From Tubiluchus corallicola (Eukaryota; Priapulida; Priapulimorpha; Priapulimorphida; Tubiluchidae), in the NCBI GenBank assembly GCA_030141605.1, contig JAQGDQ010001347.1, positions 1 through 45,738 on the forward strand: a stretch of 45,738 nt of DNA, written 5' to 3'. Within the stretch, counting starts at the first letter, position 1; each line of letters begins with the position of its first letter. The position numbers and the translations under genes are program-made. Below the pieces are notes generated by a model. That model saw nothing but the letters and a program-made list of their open reading frames with translations, was not told where the DNA came from and searched no databases. Shown here piece after piece: positions 1 through 12,100 of the stretch.

Positions 1-457
1 ACACCTCCGGACCGGAAAAAATCTTCCCTTATAGTCAAAGTTGAGTCAGACTGAGGGTGTATCTAAACCTGTGCGTTTTTGTACATTTACCCATATTTTT
101 ATAGATTATTGCTACATATTCAGTGAAAACGGTATGTAGGAAGCTCCTTCAGTGATGCGAGATGTATGTCACCGCGGAAACCGAGCTGTTCGAGGATTTT
201 GTGAAAAATGGAGGTTAAAAATCAATCAATTTCACTTTGATCATAAGGTCTCTTATATGCAAGGTAATTAACCTGGGTTTCTATTATGCGGGATCTGAAG
301 ATATCGTCCCTTATAACCGAAAGTCTCTTGTATGTGAGTACCTTATATACGAAGATTTTTATAAGGAAAAACGTTACGAAAAATCGGGACCGGCGTTGGT
401 GGTCCCTTATAAGCGAGTGTCCCCTATAAGCGAGTACCTTACACCCGAGGTTGACTG
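1..457 (+). mobile_element. Tigger/pogo-like MITE, copy 1 (left end cut by the window)
   Basis: Shares GGACACCTCCGG and a long internal region with the copy at 29539-29976, and ends GGTTGACTG followed by TA. The family terminus CAGTCAACCT...GGGACACC with a TA target resembles nonautonomous Tc1/mariner (Tigger/pogo) elements. Inside are several copies of a CCCTTATAnnCGA-like submotif. It lies just beyond the 3' end of the PRDM-like gene. Confidence 0.65.
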
Positions 458-516
458 TAATCACAAAACTCAACAACCCAAGACAATATGAGGAGACTGA
501 AACTTGCATTACAAGC

Positions 517-522
517 TTTATT
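517..522 (-). terminator. polyadenylation signal AATAAA overlapping the PRDM-like stop codon
   Basis: On the minus strand the last sense codon and stop read GAA TAA followed by A, so AATAAA spans 522-517. A GT-rich stretch typical of a downstream cleavage element follows at about 490-465, before the flanking MITE. No other AATAAA is obvious nearby on that strand, which implies a 3' UTR of only some tens of nt. Confidence 0.6.
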
Positions 523-3154
523 CCACATCTGTCTGCAAATTCTGCATCTTTGCCACTTTTTCTAAAACTTCCCGGATTTCCTCCTGACTGGGATTTGCAG
601 TCGGCAGTACGATTCTCGTCTGCACTCCGTTAACTGTCACAGTCAATGTAGTCCAAGCCGATGTATCAATTGAACTGGTATCGCCGACCACAATGGCGTC
701 GTTAGTAACGTCGTCCATTATAATGTTCCCAAATTCTGAATCTGACGGGATCTGAATAGCAAATTCTTCCTCATTTGAATGCACAGATTGTTCTGCATTT
801 AGAGAGTCGATGTTTATCCCATTCACTTCTCCGGCCGATTCACTGCATAGCACAATGCTACTGTCTTCGAATTCTTGAAAAGTTTGTACTGTACCCGTGT
901 TTTCGATTTGCGAAAGTTCAATCGTTTCGCTACCAGCAGCTTCATTGAATTCAGACAGCAGCAATATCTGTTCCAACCCAACTGGGAGTGCACTGGACAC
1001 ATGGTCATCAGTATTTAACACTGCGCCTTCACTTGCATCCATAATAGTATCTTGTGTGACACTCGAAGCCTTAGAGCGAAAGAACGTCCTTTTCTCGACC
1101 GGTTCGCACTCGATCGGTTTCTGATGTCGGAAGTAGTCCGGTTTGTCCCAGATGTGCTGGCAGTCCGTGTGCTTCCGCTGCATGTGCCGCTTCAAGCTGT
1201 GCCTCATTTTGACGGGAACTCCGCATATCTCGCAGATGAATGTTGTGTTCACGTGAGCGTAGCGCATGTGAAAGTTTAGTAAGTGTACCTTGACGAATGT
1301 CTTCTGGCAGAGATGACACGCATACCGAGTCAACGACGTGTGTTCTAGCTCATGGATTTTCACGTAAGTCGAATCCAGAAAGGTTTTATCGCAATACTGA
1401 CACTTGTAACAACGAGACGCGTCGTGTCTTTCCTTGTGCTTGACCAGATTAGCTTTTTGCAAGAAGGAGTGCCCGCACACGTCGCACACGTGGCGTTTTG
1501 CAGCAGCGTCGTGCATTCTAGAATGAATACGCAATGACGACAACGTTTTGAAGGTTTTATTACACACCTTACATGCATAATCTTTCTCGGTTTTATGCGA
1601 CTGGTAGTGGATTCTTAGAGTGTCGCCGCGATGGAATGCCTTGTTGCACAGGTGGCAAACGTGTGATCGCTCGCCGTGTATCTTCATATGCGCATTCAAC
1701 GCACTCTTGCTGGAAAACGAAACGCCACACGAGTCGCAAATCCTGTGATCTATTCTGTACTCTTTACCGTCTATCGTGTGCATGCGTAGCGGATCTGTGT
1801 TTACGGGACACGTGTGCCGCAGTAGAGTATCTTTACGGGGAAACTTCTTACTGCAGTACTCGCAAGAGAATGCGGATGCAGTCTCGATATGTTTCGTGCT
1901 ACAATGTTTCAGTAACATGCTTTTTGATTTAAACTTCTCATTGCAAAGTTCACACACATGTTCAGTTTTTTCTGCTGACGATGAGTCGCAGACGTGGATG
2001 CACTCGGTTATCCTCCTGCGAAAATGGGCGCCACATTTCTCGCAGCGGTAAGGTTTTCTATGCGTTTCGATATGTTCGAGAAATTGTTTATCATTCACAA
2101 AAAGACAGAGACAGTCTTCCATTTGGCACTGCGTGGCATGATTCTCACGCAGAGATTTCAGCCCCTGACATACCGGAATGTGTTTGCTCAAATATTCTGC
2201 TGTAACGAATGCAGTTGCGCACAGCCGGCAAACGTGCCGCGGTTCGTGCGATTCTAAATGCGCTTCTAGATAACTGTAGTTTCGGAACGTTGCCCGGCAG
2301 TGCTCACATCGGAAATACTGCATCGTTTCCGTGTGGCAAGTGTGCGTTTGGTAATCCTCGTGAGTCCTAAAGCTTCTGTGACAGTAGTCACAGTGCGCTT
2401 CTTTGTTCTCATGGTACTCCTTGTGAAGTTCTAGCAACTTTGGTTTATTAAACGTTTTTGGACACAGCGAACACAGAAAATCGCCCGGACCAGCATCAGC
2501 CTCGCAAAGGTGTCTTTCCAGCTGCGCTTGGAGACGAAACGCAACCTTGCACATTGGACATGGGAACTTAGAGATCTGATCTTGGCATTCATTATCTCTG
2601 TCAGTATCTGCTACTTCTGCAACATCAATGTCCAAAAGTTGTGACACTTGTTCTTCAACTGTTTTGCTCACATCTTTATCTCGGTTTACCATTTCATTAA
2701 AGGAATTATCTACAAGACCACCACATGCTGCACCATGATTTTCTTGCACATAATCATCTCCTTCGACATTATTGTTTTTAAAAACCTTATCTCCGAGGTC
2801 ACTGTTTTCATTCGTTGAAGCATCTACATGTACTCCATCAGTTACGTGATAATTAAAATTTCTGTGTTCTTGACACGCGCTTTCATCGAGACTAGCACCG
2901 TGGTCGTGACTATTGCTATCTGCTTTACTTTCGATGACCACGTCCGTTGTTTTTAGCAAGATATCTTCGTCTCCGTTCATCGCATCCATTTCACTATATA
3001 TATTTCTTTCTTCGCAACTATTTTGTGATACTCTTTCGCTTGGGATTGCATCGGTTTCGTCAGAATTCAACTGACTTTTGTTGGAATGTTCTAGTTTATG
3101 ATCTAGTTGTAACTGCTCAGTTCTGTCATCCATGTCCAACTTGCTGTCATTCTG
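518..3154 (-). CDS. PRDM-like gene, terminal exon with 16 C2H2 fingers
   Basis: The acceptor CTTTTTTAG ends at 3155, phase 0. The 2637-nt exon encodes an acidic Ser/Asn-rich linker of about 190 residues, then 16 C2H2-type fingers; several are degenerate (final His replaced by Cys, or irregular spacing). It ends with an acidic, Glu/Ser-rich tail whose last part (EEIREVLEKVAKMQNL) is likely helical. The TTG within the exon is not the real start: the frame is open to the acceptor. The TAA stop lies inside an AATAAA hexamer. Confidence 0.95.
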   Translation of the reverse strand, partial: QNDSKLDMDDRTEQLQLDHKLEHSNKSQLNSDETDAIPSERVSQNSCEERNIYSEMDAMNGDEDILLKTTDVVIESKADSNSHDHGASLDESACQEHRNFNYHVTDGVHVDASTNENSDLGDKVFKNNNVEGDDYVQENHGAACGGLVDNSFNEMVNRDKDVSKTVEEQVSQLLDIDVAEVADTDRDNECQDQISKFPCPMCKVAFRLQAQLERHLCEADAGPGDFLCSLCPKTFNKPKLLELHKEYHENKEAHCDYCHRSFRTHEDYQTHTCHTETMQYFRCEHCRATFRNYSYLEAHLESHEPRHVCRLCATAFVTAEYLSKHIPVCQGLKSLRENHATQCQMEDCLCLFVNDKQFLEHIETHRKPYRCEKCGAHFRRRITECIHVCDSSSAEKTEHVCELCNEKFKSKSMLLKHCSTKHIETASAFSCEYCSKKFPRKDTLLRHTCPVNTDPLRMHTIDGKEYRIDHRICDSCGVSFSSKSALNAHMKIHGERSHVCHLCNKAFHRGDTLRIHYQSHKTEKDYACKVCNKTFKTLSSLRIHSRMHDAAAKRHVCDVCGHSFLQKANLVKHKERHDASRCYKCQYCDKTFLDSTYVKIHELEHTSLTRYACHLCQKTFVKVHLLNFHMRYAHVNTTFICEICGVPVKMRHSLKRHMQRKHTDCQHIWDKPDYFRHQKPIECEPVEKRTFFRSKASSVTQDTIMDASEGAVLNTDDHVSSALPVGLEQILLLSEFNEAAGSETIELSQIENTGTVQTFQEFEDSSIVLCSESAGEVNGINIDSLNAEQSVHSNEEEFAIQIPSDSEFGNIIMDDVTNDAIVVGDTSSIDTSAWTTLTVTVNGVQTRIVLPTANPSQEEIREVLEKVAKMQNLQTDVE

Positions 3155-6100
3155 CTAAAAAAGAAGATGGTTGGCCATTACATGTCTGATTTTGCTTGAA
3201 TTGATACAACCCTAAAACTGGTTAGTCATTATGGATACAATCAACTGCGATACACAGTCATATTACGAGTATTGCAACCTGTTCATGTAATGGCAAAATA
3301 GTCAAACCTCGTTATGCCACCTACTTTGGCATTAATAAAAAAGTTAGCTTTAAGGCAAAACTGGACCCAATCTTAAACAGTAGGTCTAAATAATCTACTC
3401 TTTAAAATATTGAAAGGAAACATACAGTTTTTTCAAAAATGACTTACGTGAAGGAATTATTATCACACAAACACAGCAGCCACTAGTTCTTCGCTGCTAC
3501 ATGTGTTTCACCATTCGCTGGTTAGACGGGCACTAGTGCCTGCATTTCGGAAATGCAATACATAGGTGCTGTACCTCTCAGTTCAGATGTGTTAGTTTCT
3601 GATGAACTACAAACGTTCGACAGCTCATGCGGGGGCACAGCGGTAAAAATCTGTCATCAATAGTTGGGCTTGCCCGCCGTTAGTTAAGTTTTTTATCTAT
3701 TAGTTAATTATCAGAAACACGTGTGCAGTATTAATTGTGTTAAAATGTACACTTTTTATCATACTTGAAAATGGGGCAGGGATGAGAATGACAAATTGCA
3801 AAAAACTCTGAAACAGGCTGGGGGTTTGGGGGCCGCCTAGGCCCCAATGGGGTTGAGGGGCAAAGCCGCCATGGGGGTTCAAGGGGGCGAAGCAAATGCC
3901 ATTTTGTGACCATAGAGAGCCTCTAAGTGGACTTAAAATATCAAATACATTGTTTCATGCATAATTTAAAATAGCCAACTATCAAGGATACATGATACAT
4001 ATGATCGTGAAGCTTCAAAAAATTAACAAATTTTATTTTGTATATATCTTGTTGCCTATATTTCATAAATTATAAAATTAAACTTGGTTTTATTCAAATT
4101 ATGCTTTGGCATTTAGGTTGTTTGTGTCTGGAGGCCTCAAAGCTTAACATTTGTCAGCAATGAAGATATGCCACATTGCCGTAAAAGGCATGCTACAAAT
4201 AGTACAGATTATCAAATAAACAATATTTATGCTTTATTTGAACTATTTTAGCTAAAATTTTTCACCAATTTTTAACATCTAGGAGATAAAAGGTAAGCTG
4301 GATAAATACCTCGAAAAAATGCTACAGAAAGTTTCGGTTACGATTTGGACGAAAACGAGGTTCACCCCTCAAAAATTTTCTCAACAAATTTATGCAATTT
4401 ACAAAAATGGCACTACTGGTCTTCCAGAAACTCGGAATTCTGCGTATTCGGAGAAAATTCTCATCCCTAAAATGGGGTAGTATGTGAAAAATCATCCTGT
4501 TTTCCTTTAAATACAAGTCTCCCAAAAAAAATGTTACAGATTTACCTTATTCTGTTGACGGGGTAGCGGTACATTTAACACAATCCCGTGAACAGAAGCT
4601 ATGTGTTCAAGCAACGACTGACGACCATTCGTCGAAACACCGCAATATTTGCATGGTATTTGTCTTTTGGGCCTCCCTCGCATTCCACACTTTAAGTCTG
4701 CAGTTCAAAAAATGAAAAATGAAAGAGTTTCAAATTCATGTCACTATGAAGAGAAATACAACACAAAACAAGTTGCATACAAAAGTCTCTAATTGCATTA
4801 TCCGGACGTCTTAAAATTAACAAACAGCACGTATTGGGGAGTCTGCCTAATTAAATGGACTTGATGAATGTAATTTTAAGTGTCCATTCACTAAACTGAT
4901 AGACATATTTGGAAGGAAGTGATGGACATTTACTATTTCGATGGACATTTTGAGCGTAATCATGGATGCAATGGACATAAATTGAACACCCTAGTGCTAA
5001 ACTGATGGGCCTATGTAATCTTGGACAAACTTTGAGCATCTGTTCACTAAACTGAAGACCATTTTAGAGGATGCGATTTACGTCTATTTACTACATGTAT
5101 TTGAACACGGCGGATGCCCATTTGATATGTTTAGTTGAATGCAGTGGATGTGGTGGGATTAACATTTAGTTTACTCTGGATGTTAGTTTAAACGTAATTG
5201 ACTCCATGTAGGACGTGCAAATCATTTTGATAAGTTTTTATGTATTGTATATAAATATATATTTTATAAATTGCATATTAGTTTCGATGTGAATAGTGAA
5301 TAGACATCTAAATTACGTTCATCGCAAAAGTTCATATAGGATTTGCCACTTATTGGGTCAGGAAAGATACATACATTACACACACCGGACCGTGAATGAG
5401 AGACCTTTGCCGGTTGGTTTATACTAATAGTTGGGTGTTTGTACAGCAAAAATGTCGACAAGACGGCAATTAAACTTTTTTAATTATTCACATAACCTGA
5501 TACTTACCCTTCATAACAATCTTCATCATGTCGTCCTCTGCAAGACAAAATTATTATTATTATCCTCTACAATTATCATTGCTGCATGGAAATAATAATA
5601 ACAGAAATGCAATATAGATCAACATTTCTCAAATTTTCATGTGCTGCCATCCAATGAGCAAAAAACAAATTATTAAGTTGTTAATGCAGGACTTTTTTTC
5701 AATTTTCTAAGAGCACATCACACATGATACATTAGGAGTATTACATACAATACTCAAATAATATGTGAGGACATCTGTAAACAGAGTAATTACGTTTTTA
5801 TGACTTAAGGAAAAACCGCATGATTGTATAGACACGAGTTCAAAACAAAGAATGCTCTAAAATATTGAAAACTACAGCAGATTTTTAATCAAAGCTTAGA
5901 TTAAATAATAATCACCTCACATAGTTAAATTTTGTTAAACTTTCAAAGCTCAACGAATCCACTAAGACTGGCAATGGCACCTTTTTGTCACATTTGCATG
6001 ACCGACAAATAGGTGCAGTACCGTGATAAGCATGATCATGAACTGCAGTGTTCACTTGTGGCATCAGGGCGACATAGAGTTCATTTTTGTGACATCACAT

Positions 6101-9100
6101 CAGTGTCTTATAGCAATTTTCGTTTATGCAAACATGTTTGATGCGTAGGGAAGATGGCTACCATTACACAAACTGTGGTTAGTTTGTGATGTAAGTGATA
6201 GCCGTGTTCAATTGTTGTTAAATTCCAAGGAAATTACTTTCTAAGGTAATAATTCACATATGAGAAACAATTGCTAACTTTTATAGGCAAAAAATGATAT
6301 TTTGGACAGTAACTGTAAGCTAAAACAAGACTGAGTCTAATCAACTGTCCGGTTTTCCTTTAACGAGTCAGTTTTCCCCCTACTTAAAAAACAAAACTAT
6401 TCATTCACAGTTAAAGCAGTTACCTGTCACTGGTAACACCCTAAGTTAAAATAGTTACCTGGCACTGGTAACACCCTAAGTTAAAATGGTTACCTGTCAC
6501 TGGTAACACCCTAAGTTAAAATAGTTACCTGGCACTGGTAACACCCTAAGTTAAAATGGTTACCTGTCACTGGTAACACCCTAAGTTAAAATAGTTACCT
6601 GGCACTGGTAACACCCTAAGTTAAAATGGTTACCTGTCACTGGTAACACCCTAAGTTAAAATGGTTACCTGGCACTGGTAACACCCTAAGTTAAAATGGT
6701 TACCTGGCACTGGTAACACCCTAAGTTAAAATGGTTACTTGGTACTGGTAACACCCTAAGTTAAAATGGTTACCTGGCACTGGTAATCTCTTCAGTTTAG
6801 CTGCATATGATGGACTATACCAAACCTTCAACTCTTCGCCAGCTAAAATTTCTCTCGTAGTCAGAAACATAATGTCATCCTGAAAAAGTTGAACAGAAAA
6901 GTGAAGTTTTTGACGAGGCAAAAATTGATAAAAATCAATAATTACACTCATTAAAATTCATTGGAACACGCATCAAGAATGAAAGCAACTTGATATGGGC
7001 TAATTAAAGCATTAACCCTTTCATACCCGTTGTATCCCGTGGGATACGAGAATATTTTCTGCCCTTAAAATTAATAAAATTTTAAAACTGACAGTTATTT
7101 GATCTGTTAATAGTTATTTTGATTTAAGCCAATAACAATAGACTAAAAATAGTGATAAAATGGCAAACTAGAAAATCTACATAGCATAAAAAAACTGCGC
7201 AAGGTACAGTACTTTAGAGACGAGTTTGTATAGATCAGCATTGCATGCATACTAAATGTCTTAAATACTTTAAAAATTATCAGCAGTTGCAAAATGAAGC
7301 ACATTTTATGCTTGCGTTGAATTCCAATGTATCCCGTGGGATACAGGCTATATTTAGCACGAGGGCACAGGTAGAAAAAAACAATTATTATGTGTAAACA
7401 AGATGGACATACTGAACAAAAGTACCAAGCCAAAATTTTTTTCTTATTAAAAAAATAATTTGGGACTGAAAGGGTTAATACGAGCTACACAAGCAAACTG
7501 AAGGCAAACAAATAACAACACATAAGATGCAATATCAAATAAACAAGTGATGTCATCTTGCACGTCCATGACGTCATAGCTACAATAAACAGTAATCAAA
7601 AATAGTAAACAAATAAAAGAAAAGGGTCATTCATTAAATGGTCGCAGGAAGACTTTTCAGACTGTATCTCTTCGGAACTGATGAATCTCACATTGAAAAT
7701 TAGATAAAAACTCTTTAATGCTTCACCAGCTGAAATCTTAAGCCATGACTGGGATGTGGTCTGCTAGTCCGGTAAGGCGTTTGTTTTTCACACAACATAT
7801 TCCCAAGATACAGACATTGTCACCCATCTTAATATGAATGGTTTAGCAAAATGCAACAATGAAAAATTAAGGAAATTTTGCTTCTATAGTAATAACTCTT
7901 TCGTGCAAATAGTATTTTCCCTTTCAATAATTGATGCGTTAGGTCATTTTTTTATACAAGCAAAGCAGGGTCACATTTTCCTTTAATCATAGATCGCCTC
8001 ATGTAATTAGTTTAATCACTTTAAAGTCGCGATCACTTCATGCTTGGGCGCTCCAATTTTCTTCTTCCAATAACGTCAATCGTTTTCAAGAAAAGGATCG
8101 CACTGTCATTCTTCAACAAAGGTATAATAAAATCTTACAAAAAAATTGAGTAGAGAAACTTTGCAATATTTTTGCACGAACATTATATAAGCTGTAGAAG
8201 TTTGAATTGGTTTAAGCAGCGTTTGGTTATGAAAAATTGAGAATTCATAAATATTGTTGTACTTTTTTTGGTTAAGATTTTTTGCGTAGTCACTTTATCA
8301 AGCTTGTGTCAGAGCAAATAAATGCAAACAAGCAAAAACAAAGTATTTTATTTATTTCAGATTTTGTTTCAGTTTTGATAATAGTTGCTTTTGCAAAAAT
8401 AATTTCGGTTCGAATTCGTTTTAGTATCGCTTTCTTTCCATTTCATAAACTCCTGTTTTGGTCTCGGTTTGTAATTTCAGTTTAGTTAACTCCCATTTTC
8501 AGTAACCATTTTTAGTTAATGCCAGGGCGCCCTATTTTTCTTCCAATGGCGTCATTCGTCTTGAAGAAGAGTAGCGCACTGTCAATCCTCATCAAAAGTT
8601 TAATAAGTTTTTACAAACAAATAGATAACTAGTTTTGTAATATTTTTGCATGAACATTAGGTAAGCTGCAGAAGTTTGAATTAGTTTAAGCAGCGCGCGT
8701 TTACGAAAAGTCACGAATTCTCCCAGTTACGTCATGATATTCAAGTAAATGGCGGCAACACCACGTCTGAAAATTTCTATTCAGATGTAGTATATTTTAA
8801 TTTATGCTTTATAGGCAGTTCTTTGCAAATTTCTTTGTTATATTTTTCTAAGTTTAAGTGATAATAGTCAAATAAACACAACACACTGAGTAACTTGTTC
8901 TTTCCTTTAAATCGTAAGAAAAACTTGATAAAAAAATATTACTATACAACTTTTTCTAGTACTTTAAGTAAATGGTAATGTAGTTAGAAATGTTAAACGA
9001 AATTGTTAAACGATGTTAAACCAAATAAATAAGAAAGACAAAATGGTAATTGTTTTACGCATACTTTTATCTGAAAAGCGATGACATTGCGATCGTTGGC

Positions 9101-12100
9101 AGATTTTGCTGGTCTCACCAGGCACAACCAATTGCATTCCTCCTCATTGTCAGTTTTCAGCAAAAACGAAGTTTTTCCATCCGTAGTGAGTATCTGCAAC
9201 AAGGAGCTCAGTTAGCTGACATGGCAGAAGAAATGATCGCTATTAACAAAACCTGGGCAGATTATTGCAAGAAATATATTGACAAATGTGTGCTTGCCTA
9301 GCAAAATTGTCCTAGTTCTAGTTATTCACATATCCTGAATCTCAATTTCATGAGGATCATTTTGATACCAAGTTCATCGCTCTATGTTATTTCTAAGCTG
9401 AGATAACCCACGTTCAAGTTGAGGTGCAGGCTGCATACTGAAAAACATTACCTTGAGAAAATTGCTGTTAAACTCAGCCATTGTTTTTTGTCTCATTTCT
9501 ACAAAACACTTAGCAACCATACAAATATTAGTTGTTACAGACTTTGCAAGAACACATTGAAGTTATGTTTAAGTCCGTAGATGGTTCTTCTTAACGAAGA
9601 TGGCAACAGAAAAAAAAGAGCGAAATGACTGCTTCTACGAGATGCTATCGGAGCTTAAAAATCGGAGTTTGAAAATAAGAGTTTTTCACAATTGCAGTAC
9701 TAGTTTCTAGACAGACAAAGTGGGTAAGGAGATAAAGATTAGAAAAGGAGGTAAGGAGATTAGATAAAATTAGATTGAACACTTTCTTGATAATTCGATG
9801 CTAGAATATAAAGTCCAATATATTTAGCATTTGTTTTGATATAAAAAACAAAAAATTGACATTTGAGAAAATTTCTACTTTGAAGCGTCGTAACGTAGTT
9901 TTGAGTATGCCGTCTTATCGACGGTTTTGGTTTGCAAGCACACGTATGGTTACTTGTAGGGTAAATGGTAGCTCAACGGACTTCCGAAATTGCCTTTTGA
10001 AAATTGTTTTTAAACATAACAACTTAAAGGAAAGATCAAATCTTCTAGGAGGTTAGGCTCATTTCTACGTTTGCGAAAAATTTTAGAAGGATTTAGCAAT
10101 AAAACTGCAATAAGCGCCTCGTGTAATTAGTAAAATCACTTTAAAGTGGCGATCACTTCATGCTTGGGCGCTCCCATTTTCAATGCCCTTTCTTCTTCCA
10201 ATGACGTCATTCATCTTGAAGAAAAATAGCGCACTGTCAATCTACATCAAAAGTATAACTAATTTTCACAAAAATAAATAGCTAGTTTTGCAATATATTT
10301 GCGTGAACATTAGGTAAGTTGCAGAAGTGTGAATTAGTTTAAGCAGTGTGCGATTACGTAAAGTCATGATGTGCTTACGAAATGTCACGAAGTCTCCCAG
10401 TTACGTCATAATTTTCAAGTGAATGGCTGCAACCACTGTGCCTGAAAATTTCTATTCATACGTAGTACATGTATATTTTAAGTTTATGCTTTATAGGCAG
10501 TTCTTTGCAAATTTCTTTGTTAAATTTTTCTAAGTTTAAGTGATAGCAGTAAAATAAACCCGGCATACTGAGTGACTTCTCCTTTTCTTTAGCACACCAC
10601 AAACAGTTTAAGTGATAACAGTAAAATAAACACAACACACTGAGTGGCTTGTTCTTTCCTTTAGCACACCACAAACAGTTTAAGTGATAACAGTAAAATA
10701 AACCCAACACACTGAGTGGCTTGTTCTTTCCTTTAGCACACCACAAACAGTTTAAGTGACAACAGTAAAATAAACCCAACACACTGACTTTTTCTTTCCT
10801 TTAAATCCTTTGTTCTTCCCATAAAAAATATTACTATACAACTTTTTCTAATACTGTAAGTAAATGGTGATGTACTTAGGGATGTTAAACAATAGAAATT
10901 TGACAATACAATGCTTTTTTCCAATGATACAATATCGATAATCTGTTTTTCAGACGATATGATGCAAAAAATTATTTCGAAGGTTAAAACGATACAAAAT
11001 GCCTGGTTAGTTTTTGTGCAAGGTCTATCAGCATTTTAGCGCACCACATCTTTGCAAACCATTTCCCAATTAATGCACAGATATCTTATTTAGTCATAAA
11101 ACAATAATAATACATGACCTGCAACAGACAAATATATTATACACAGATCTATTACTACATAACATATTTATCTATGTGAGCTGTACTGCTTGTGCATAAC
11201 TAGGAAAATGTATCTAAAAATGATGCATTTGGGATTAGGGTCTCCTTAAATCATCTGAAGACAACAGATACTGCAGAACAAAAGTGCAAGAAAATTATTC
11301 AGATTATAAATAACTCCTTTTTTACTTATTGAATAAATGAAAAAGCAAAAAAAACGTGACTTTGTAAAGGAGAGCAATTAGCAACTACACACACCATATT
11401 CCATAATATTCCTGGAATACAATAATGGTAAAAACAAATTTTGCAACTTAGGAATTATACAATAATCAATGATTATCGACATAATAATTATTGGTGGTAT
11501 GTATCATCCCCTAAATGTAGTAGCAGCATTTAAGAGCCTTCAATTTTGTAACTTATGGGATATTTTTCAGTAGCATACAACTAATAATTAGTTAATTATA
11601 CTAATAATTAAAAGTTAAAATTGTATCTTACTTTTAGAGTAGAAAACAAAGTATTAGTAGTAGTTTTCAATGGGCAAATACAATAATGCACGCATGGTCA
11701 TTTCATCTAACTGCAAAATAATGTTCTTACTTTCAATAGGAACCAAGGTTCAATTATTCCATTTTCCAAAACTCTGGGTGCTTCCAGCGGTCCAAACCAG
11801 GTCCCTGCTGCTAAGGGCTTCGATGTGATAATTCCTTTGCCATCAGTACATACAGATAAAATTGGTGGAAGAGTTAACCTGGCTCTTGATTCAACCTGAA
11901 CGTAAAATTTCAAAATGTAAATAGATACTTATAGCAAATAATAAGACAGGTAGAGCCGTCAAATTAACTTATACAAAAAGCTATCCTGCATTCGAAAAAT
12001 GGAAAAACACGTAATTCCTATATTAATGACAGATGCTCTAAGAATTTTTGTTCTTGGTAGAGCTGGATTACCTTATAGTTCAGTATAAGGTGCAGCCTAG

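Noticed and set aside
9050-9301. 83-codon plus-strand frame
   Set aside because: It is the antisense shadow of the PR/SET exon 2 region on the minus strand.
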